Below are positions 6,910-10,563 of a stretch of 10,563 nt of DNA, in pieces (positions within the stretch are counted from its first letter, which is position 1; the number at the start of each line of letters is the position of its first letter). The translations under genes were made by a program, and so were the position numbers. Under the pieces are notes generated by a model. It did not search any database, was not told where the DNA came from, and saw only the letters and a list, made by a program, of their open reading frames with translations. Origin of the DNA: Gammaproteobacteria bacterium UBA7376 (GTDB lineage Bacteria; Pseudomonadota; Gammaproteobacteria; Pseudomonadales; Azotimanducaceae); NCBI GenBank assembly GCA_002470275.1, contig DKNY01000054.1, positions 3,323-13,885 of the forward strand. Reading direction: 5' to 3'.

Positions 6910-7515
6910 ATGCTGGCAAAAAGTCTAAATCGGATAATCCAGCAGGCCCTGGCGCTGGACCCTCAGATCGGCGAACGACTCGCCAAGCATCAGGGCCGGT
7001 CCGTGGAATTGATCTCCGAAAACCAGGGTGGCGTGCCTGATCTTAGCCTGCACCTGACTATTGAGCGGGCGAGCGTGACCGTCAACGAAGGCCCGGCCCC
7101 ATCACCCAGCGCCATCATCAAGGGAAAGCCCGAAGCCTTGGCTCGCATGGCGCTTGGGGGCGAGCTTCAAGACGTAACCATTAGTGGCGACATGACCATC
7201 GTGCAGGAACTACAGGCGGTTTTTCGATCCTATCGGCCCGATCTTGTCACCCCCCTAGAACGCCTGCTTGGCGAACAGGGCGCCAACATGCTTGCCGCTA
7301 CCCTTGAGCTTGGGGTCGCCTCACTCACCCAACTGCAGCGCGGCGCAACCTCCAAGGCGTTTCAGCAAGCGGAGACTCTGTTCGCCGAACAGTTTGCGAC
7401 CCGGGATCACTTTGCAGTGCTGCAGCAGCGCACCGATAACGTCCGCTTAGCGCTAGACCGGTTGGCGGCACGAACCGGGCGGCTTGAGCGGCCGCTCGAT
7501 GATGAAGACAGCTAG
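6910..7515 (+). CDS. ubiJ: Ubiquinone biosynthesis accessory factor UbiJ (SCP2 domain)
   Basis: UbiJ is a soluble accessory protein that binds hydrophobic ubiquinone intermediates through an SCP2 lipid-binding fold and, with UbiK, helps organise the cytosolic Ubi complex needed for aerobic ubiquinone synthesis. The 201 residues are the family length. The N-terminal helix NRIIQQALALDPQ (7-19) is followed by the SCP2 domain (about 20-105) ending in GGELQDVTISGDMTIVQELQ (83-102), which is characteristic. The C-terminal half is helical, and 160-195 is likely a coiled coil, the region thought to contact UbiK. It begins 14 bases after ubiE without a clear Shine-Dalgarno and its stop codon abuts the ubiB start. 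The identity rests on the fold, the length and the position between ubiE and ubiB. Confidence 0.93.
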   Translation: MLAKSLNRIIQQALALDPQIGERLAKHQGRSVELISENQGGVPDLSLHLTIERASVTVNEGPAPSPSAIIKGKPEALARMALGGELQDVTISGDMTIVQELQAVFRSYRPDLVTPLERLLGEQGANMLAATLELGVASLTQLQRGATSKAFQQAETLFAEQFATRDHFAVLQQRTDNVRLALDRLAARTGRLERPLDDEDS

Positions 7516-9078
7516 ATGGGCACTAAAGCTTGGCAGCTGACGCTATCCCTTCTTGCACAGGCGCTTTGGTCCCGCCTTCACCACCTGATTAAACCTGAGC
7601 AAATCTCCCGACGAGGCCCTAGGATTACGCTCCGCATTTTGCAAACCCTCCTGCCCCTGGGCAGGCGGGACCTCGGACACAATCTTTGTACCGCACTAGA
7701 GGCCCGAGGGCCTGTGTTTATCAAGCTGGGCCAGCTGCTGTCGACGCGACCTGACATCCTGGGTAAGGAGGTCTGCAGCGCCCTTCGAAAGCTGCAGGAT
7801 GAAATCGCCCCGATGGCGACGTCCAATATGCCTGGCCATATCGCTGAACTCCTGGGGGACGATGCCCAGGCTATCGCCCACATCGAACCCCAGCCCCTGG
7901 CCAGCGCTTCCATTGCCCAAGTGCATGCCGGCACCCTGGTGGGCGGTGAGGACATCGTCATCAAGGTGGTGCGCCCGGATATCGAAGCGCGCATTCGCGC
8001 AGACATGTCTACACTGATCAACCTGGGCAGCTTCCTGGAAAAGCGCAGCCCGCTCCTGACGCGCCTACATTTGAGGCAAATCCTGACGGATCAGCGCCAG
8101 ACCATGTTGTTGGAACTCGACATGTTCCAAGAGGCCCATAACCAGATACAGCTGCGGCGCAACTTTGCAGGTTCTGACCTGCTGTATGTGCCTCGGGTGT
8201 TTGGCAAGTTTTCACGACGGCGCATCTTAGTCATGGAACGGGTCTACGGCCCTCGGATAGGGGATATAGAGGCTCTTAAAAAGGCTGGCGTGGATTTTCG
8301 AGTGTTAGCGCATAAGGGTGTCGAGACGTTTTTTACCCAAGTGTTCGAACACAACTTTTTCCACGCGGATATGCATCCTGGCAACATTTTTGTGGATATA
8401 CGCGACCCCGCTGACCCCCGCTATATCGCCCTCGACTGCGCCATCATCGGCAGCTTGAGCGAAAACGACAAATCCTATCTGGCGCAAAATATTATTGCCT
8501 TTTTCGCAAGGGATTATTTACACATTGCGAAACTGCACCTGCGCTCAGGCTGGGTCCCCGCAGATACCGACGTACACGCCTTCGCCGAGGTCATCAAAGG
8601 GGTATGCGAACCCATCTTTGCCCAACCGCTCAGCCAAATATCGTTCTCTGGCTTTATGACCGATTTGCTGCAAACGGCGGCCGAGTTCGACATGGAAATT
8701 CAGCCCCAGCTCGCCCTGCTGCAAAAGACGCTTCTCTACGTGGAGGGACTCGGACGCCAGCTCTACCCGGACCTGGATTTATGGGAGACGGCAGAACCGT
8801 TCATGCAGCGTTGGGCCGTGCGTCACCTGGGCCCCTTGGCCATGATTGAGCAGTTGGTCACCTATGCGCCTCAGCTCTTGCGCGAAGTCCACCGACTCAA
8901 GGAATTTCTGGACGATGACCAGCGGTCTTCGATCCAACAACAGCTGCTACAGCAACGGCGGCAGATCGCTGAGCTCTCAGCACAAATCAAGGGACATCAA
9001 CGTCGTCGAGCCAAGGCGCTGATCGGGGTGACTCTGGCAGCCGCTCTCCTGGGTGCCTGGGCACTGCTATCGACCTAA
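7516..9078 (+). CDS. ubiB: Ubiquinone biosynthesis protein UbiB (atypical kinase/ATPase)
   Basis: UbiB belongs to the ADCK/COQ8 atypical kinase family. It is an ATPase needed for ubiquinone synthesis, probably helping to extract or deliver membrane-bound precursors to the Ubi complex. Over 520 residues it shows the KxGQ motif FIKLGQLLSTRPD (68-80), the alanine-rich loop PLASASIAQVH (127-137), the ATP-binding lysine VIKV (K150), the catalytic loop FFHADMHPGNIF (281-292) and the metal-binding DFG equivalent LDCAIIG (306-312, D307). VCEPIFAQPLSQISF (363-377) and LLQKTLLYVEGLGRQLYPDLDLW (401-423) are also typical. The third residue of the DFG equivalent is Ala where E. coli has Gly. Only one C-terminal transmembrane helix (about 501-518) is present; E. 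coli (546 residues) has two. The ATG directly follows the ubiJ stop codon, so translation is probably coupled. Confidence 0.97.
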   Translation: MGTKAWQLTLSLLAQALWSRLHHLIKPEQISRRGPRITLRILQTLLPLGRRDLGHNLCTALEARGPVFIKLGQLLSTRPDILGKEVCSALRKLQDEIAPMATSNMPGHIAELLGDDAQAIAHIEPQPLASASIAQVHAGTLVGGEDIVIKVVRPDIEARIRADMSTLINLGSFLEKRSPLLTRLHLRQILTDQRQTMLLELDMFQEAHNQIQLRRNFAGSDLLYVPRVFGKFSRRRILVMERVYGPRIGDIEALKKAGVDFRVLAHKGVETFFTQVFEHNFFHADMHPGNIFVDIRDPADPRYIALDCAIIGSLSENDKSYLAQNIIAFFARDYLHIAKLHLRSGWVPADTDVHAFAEVIKGVCEPIFAQPLSQISFSGFMTDLLQTAAEFDMEIQPQLALLQKTLLYVEGLGRQLYPDLDLWETAEPFMQRWAVRHLGPLAMIEQLVTYAPQLLREVHRLKEFLDDDQRSSIQQQLLQQRRQIAELSAQIKGHQRRRAKALIGVTLAAALLGAWALLST

Positions 9079-9104
9079 TACGCGATTCGTCCGAAAGAAG
9101 GTGG

Positions 9105-9131
9105 TTTATGGCAGACTCCAGGGGCGATAAT
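9105..9131 (+). promoter_or_regulatory. Possible promoter of hisE
   Basis: GATAAT (9126-9131) sits at the centre of the short palindrome GCGATAATCGC (9125-9135). TTTATG (9105-9110) is 15 bases upstream and is only a weak -35. Since hisE is separated from ubiB by 79 bases and belongs to a different pathway, a promoter is expected here. The evidence is the -10 box alone. Confidence 0.35.
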
Positions 9132-9157
9132 CGCGTCTCCCAACACGGATAAACAGC

Positions 9158-9496
9158 ATGCAAGCCAAGCCCGTTATAGAGCATCTCAGCGAGATTCTAA
9201 AAACCCGAAAGAGTGAAAACCGGGACGACTCTTATGTTGCAAGTTTGCATCGCGCTGGGCTCAACAAGATTCTGGAGAAGGTTGGCGAGGAGGCGACGGA
9301 AGTCATCGTCGCTGCCAAAGACGCCCAGCGAGACGCGGAAAACAAGGCTGCTCTGGTGCATGAAGTTGCAGACCTTTGGTTCCACTCCATGGTCATGCTC
9401 AGTGAACTCGATCTTGAGGCACAAGCGGTACTCGATGAGCTCGCCAGACGTTTTGAAATCAGCGGCTTTGAAGAGAAGGCCCAGAGAGGTCAATAA
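9158..9496 (+). CDS. hisE: Phosphoribosyl-ATP pyrophosphohydrolase HisE
   Basis: HisE carries out the second step of histidine synthesis, splitting pyrophosphate from phosphoribosyl-ATP to give phosphoribosyl-AMP. The 112-residue product is a stand-alone, all-helical MazG-like domain; in E. coli it is fused to HisI. The metal-binding EExxE-ExxD pattern is present: E44, E45 and E48 in EKVGEEATEVIVAAKD (40-55), then E69 and D72 in EVADLWFHSMVML (69-81). SYVASL (25-30) and the C-terminal VLDELARRFEISGFEEK (91-107) are also family features. The partner enzyme gene hisI, which usually precedes hisE in pseudomonads, is not between ubiB and hisE and must lie elsewhere if the pathway is complete. GGA (9147-9149) before the ATG is a weak ribosome binding site. 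Confidence 0.96.
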   Translation: MQAKPVIEHLSEILKTRKSENRDDSYVASLHRAGLNKILEKVGEEATEVIVAAKDAQRDAENKAALVHEVADLWFHSMVMLSELDLEAQAVLDELARRFEISGFEEKAQRGQ

Positions 9497-9506
9497 TGCC
9501 GTGCTG

Positions 9507-9534
9507 TTATCGTTTCAGAAAGAACCCCTATAAT
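9507..9534 (+). promoter_or_regulatory. Promoter of tatABC
   Basis: TATAAT (9529-9534) is a perfect -10 consensus. TTATCG (9507-9512) lies 16 bases upstream as a weak -35. The start of transcription would be near 9541, giving a leader of about 23 bases that contains the ribosome binding site GGAGG (9552-9556), 7 bases before the tatA ATG. This is the best -10 box and the best Shine-Dalgarno sequence in the window, consistent with strong constitutive expression of the abundant TatA. Confidence 0.65.
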
Positions 9535-9563
9535 CACCCTCTTGCAAAAGTGGAGGCTTCCAT

Positions 9564-9800
9564 ATGTTCGGATTAGGTATGACAGAACTGCTGGTCATCT
9601 TAGCCATAGTGCTATTGGTCTTAGGGCCTAGGCGTCTCAAGAGTTTTGGCTCAGATCTGGGGAGCGCCATCAAGGGCTTCAGAACGGCTGTGGCAGACGA
9701 GGAAAAGGGTCCCGAGGTAGACGCCAAAGTCATTCATGAAGACGGCGACACGAACACGACGTCCAAAACGTCAGAAACGTCGGACCAAGGCAAGGGCTAG
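9564..9800 (+). CDS. tatA: Sec-independent protein translocase subunit TatA
   Basis: TatA is the abundant small membrane protein that assembles at the TatBC receptor to let folded twin-arginine precursors cross the inner membrane. The 78-residue product has one N-terminal transmembrane helix (about 6-20), a hinge at LGPRR (20-24), an amphipathic helix along the membrane (about 25-40, [13 protein letters not shown]) and a polar, disordered C-terminus rich in Asp, Lys, Ser and Thr. F39 and the [11 protein letters not shown] pattern mark it as TatA. The N-terminal [10 protein letters not shown] and LVLGPRRL, with Glu at position 8 and Leu-Gly-Pro at the hinge, look more like TatB; E. coli TatA has Q8 and FGTKK. 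I still call it TatA because of the amphipathic helix, the short length, the first place in the operon, and a separate tatB following. Confidence 0.93.
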   Translation: MFGLGMTELLVILAIVLLVLGPRRLKSFGSDLGSAIKGFRTAVADEEKGPEVDAKVIHEDGDTNTTSKTSETSDQGKG

Positions 9801-9850
9801 GCGCCAGCATATTTCACCCGTGATTGCAGCAATACAGGAGCCTTGGGAAC

Positions 9851-10282
9851 ATGATTAGCGGCATTGGCGAACTAGAGCTGATGTTAATTGCCGTGGTCAC
9901 GCTACTGGTAATTGGTCCCGAGCGGCTTCCTGAAACCCTCAGAACCTTGGGCCTCTGGATCGGTAGGCTCAGCCGCTCGTTCAGCTCGGTCAAGGCAGAG
10001 ATTGAAAAAGAAATAGGCATGGATGAGGTGCGGCAACAACTGCATAACGAGGCCGTCATGGCAGAAATGCAGCGCATCGAAAGTGAGGTCAAAGCCGCGA
10101 CCCAGCTAGACGGTTCGAAGACGGACGACGCTCCAACGCCACATGAGAGCGATTCAAACGAAACGCTTCAGGCCCCTCCACCGGATATCCAGCCGCCACC
10201 GCCCTCGGAGGCCGACGTTGAAGCCGCCTATGCGCGTCGTCAGCGCATCAAAACTCAAGCGGAAGAGGGCACCGACCCGTGA
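9851..10282 (+). CDS. tatB: Sec-independent protein translocase subunit TatB
   Basis: TatB forms the twin-arginine signal receptor with TatC at the inner membrane. From ATG 9851 the product has 143 residues. The N-terminus [27 protein letters not shown] has the TatB transmembrane helix (about 7-21), the conserved glutamate (E9, matching E8 of E. coli) and the GPxRLP hinge (22-27). An amphipathic helix (about 28-58) and a second charged helix (58-84) follow. The C-terminus is disordered, with a proline-rich stretch ([10 protein letters not shown], 109-118) and a basic end (ARRQRIK). A TTG at 9824 would add nine residues, but AGGAG (9836-9840) lies downstream of it and 10 bases before ATG 9851, so I choose 9851. 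Its stop codon overlaps the tatC start. Confidence 0.95.
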   Translation: MISGIGELELMLIAVVTLLVIGPERLPETLRTLGLWIGRLSRSFSSVKAEIEKEIGMDEVRQQLHNEAVMAEMQRIESEVKAATQLDGSKTDDAPTPHESDSNETLQAPPPDIQPPPPSEADVEAAYARRQRIKTQAEEGTDP

Positions 10283-10563
10283 GCGACCCTGGCGATACGC
10301 CACATGATCAAGCCGTTGATGAGCATGAGCAGCCGCTGCTCGAGCACCTGCTTGAGCTTCGCAGCCGAATTCTGAGAAGCCTGCTTCTCGTCGCCCTTCT
10401 CTTCATACCGTTTTACTATTACGCCGGAGAACTCTTCAACTGGCTGTCGCGCCCCTTGGTAGAGCAGCTCCCGGAGGGTGCATCAATGATTGCCACCCAG
10501 GTCGCCTCGCCATTCATTACGCCCTTCAAGACCGCGTTATTTATGGCCTTTTTTGTTGGCGTT
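10279..10563 (+). CDS. tatC: Sec-independent protein translocase subunit TatC, 5' part
   Basis: TatC is the six-helix core of the Tat translocase that reads the twin-arginine signal. The first 95 codons are present and the gene runs off the right end of the window. It starts with GTG inside the tatB stop (GTGA overlap), which implies translational coupling. The N-terminus is [19 protein letters not shown], followed by [15 protein letters not shown] (20-34), the conserved cytoplasmic segment HLxELRxR that contacts the signal peptide. The first transmembrane helix is about 34-48. The periplasmic loop has [27 protein letters not shown] (58-84), close to E. coli. The second helix begins at about 85. 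No ATG is available in this frame near the start. Confidence 0.96.
   Translation, partial: MSDPGDTPHDQAVDEHEQPLLEHLLELRSRILRSLLLVALLFIPFYYYAGELFNWLSRPLVEQLPEGASMIATQVASPFITPFKTALFMAFFVGV

Noticed and set aside
7578..8021. Minus-strand open frame of 147 codons inside ubiB
   Set aside because: Fully antisense to conserved ubiB motifs; low-complexity Ser/Arg-rich product typical of a shadow frame.
9824..9850. TTG start nine codons upstream for tatB
   Set aside because: The ribosome binding site AGGAG (9836-9840) lies downstream of it, and the ATG at 9851 gives the normal TatB N-terminus.

Overview
The window reads as the chromosome of a free-living gammaproteobacterium with moderately high G+C. 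Protein resemblance and gene order point to the Pseudomonas/Cellvibrionales side of the class, and a marine Halieaceae-like origin is a guess only. The core order is rpmE(-) / priA / ftsN-like / hslV-hslU / DUF971 / ubiE-ubiJ-ubiB / hisE / tatA-tatB-tatC. It matches, as remembered, the well-known pseudomonad order with some genes missing: argS near priA, the pha genes between DUF971 and ubiE, and hisI before hisE. Nothing in the window looks foreign. I found no transposase, integrase, tRNA, rRNA or CRISPR array.

Region by region. Bases 1-54 are unassigned. At 55-294 lies rpmE (zinc-binding L31) on the minus strand, with its own terminator and a good promoter in the gap it shares with priA. 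Bases 447-2639 encode the replication-restart helicase PriA. Bases 2736-3311 encode a short membrane-anchored SPOR protein, the positional equivalent of FtsN. A 371-base gap follows (3312-3682). It holds a compound stem-loop, a candidate heat-shock (sigma-32-type) promoter and a leader with several inverted repeats. Then come hslV and hslU, the two parts of the HslUV protease, and 16 bases later a DUF971 gene. The ubiquinone genes ubiE, ubiJ and ubiB are tightly packed, ubiB starting on the base after the ubiJ stop. hisE stands alone in a 79-base/67-base frame. tatA has a consensus -10 box. tatB and tatC overlap by the GTGA arrangement, and tatC runs off the right end.

How the genes work together: HslUV is a stress-induced ATP-dependent protease, and its likely heat-shock promoter could also drive DUF971. 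UbiE, UbiJ and UbiB make one functional block, with a C-methylase, a lipid-binding scaffold protein and an atypical kinase/ATPase of the Ubi complex. TatABC forms the twin-arginine translocase, which exports folded proteins, including many cofactor-bearing respiratory enzymes.

This is mainly an ordinary housekeeping region and I do not see a new system in it. The parts most worth a second look are the hslVU promoter and structured leader, the DUF971 gene between the protease and ubiquinone blocks, and some sequence oddities in TatA, UbiB and the FtsN-like protein.
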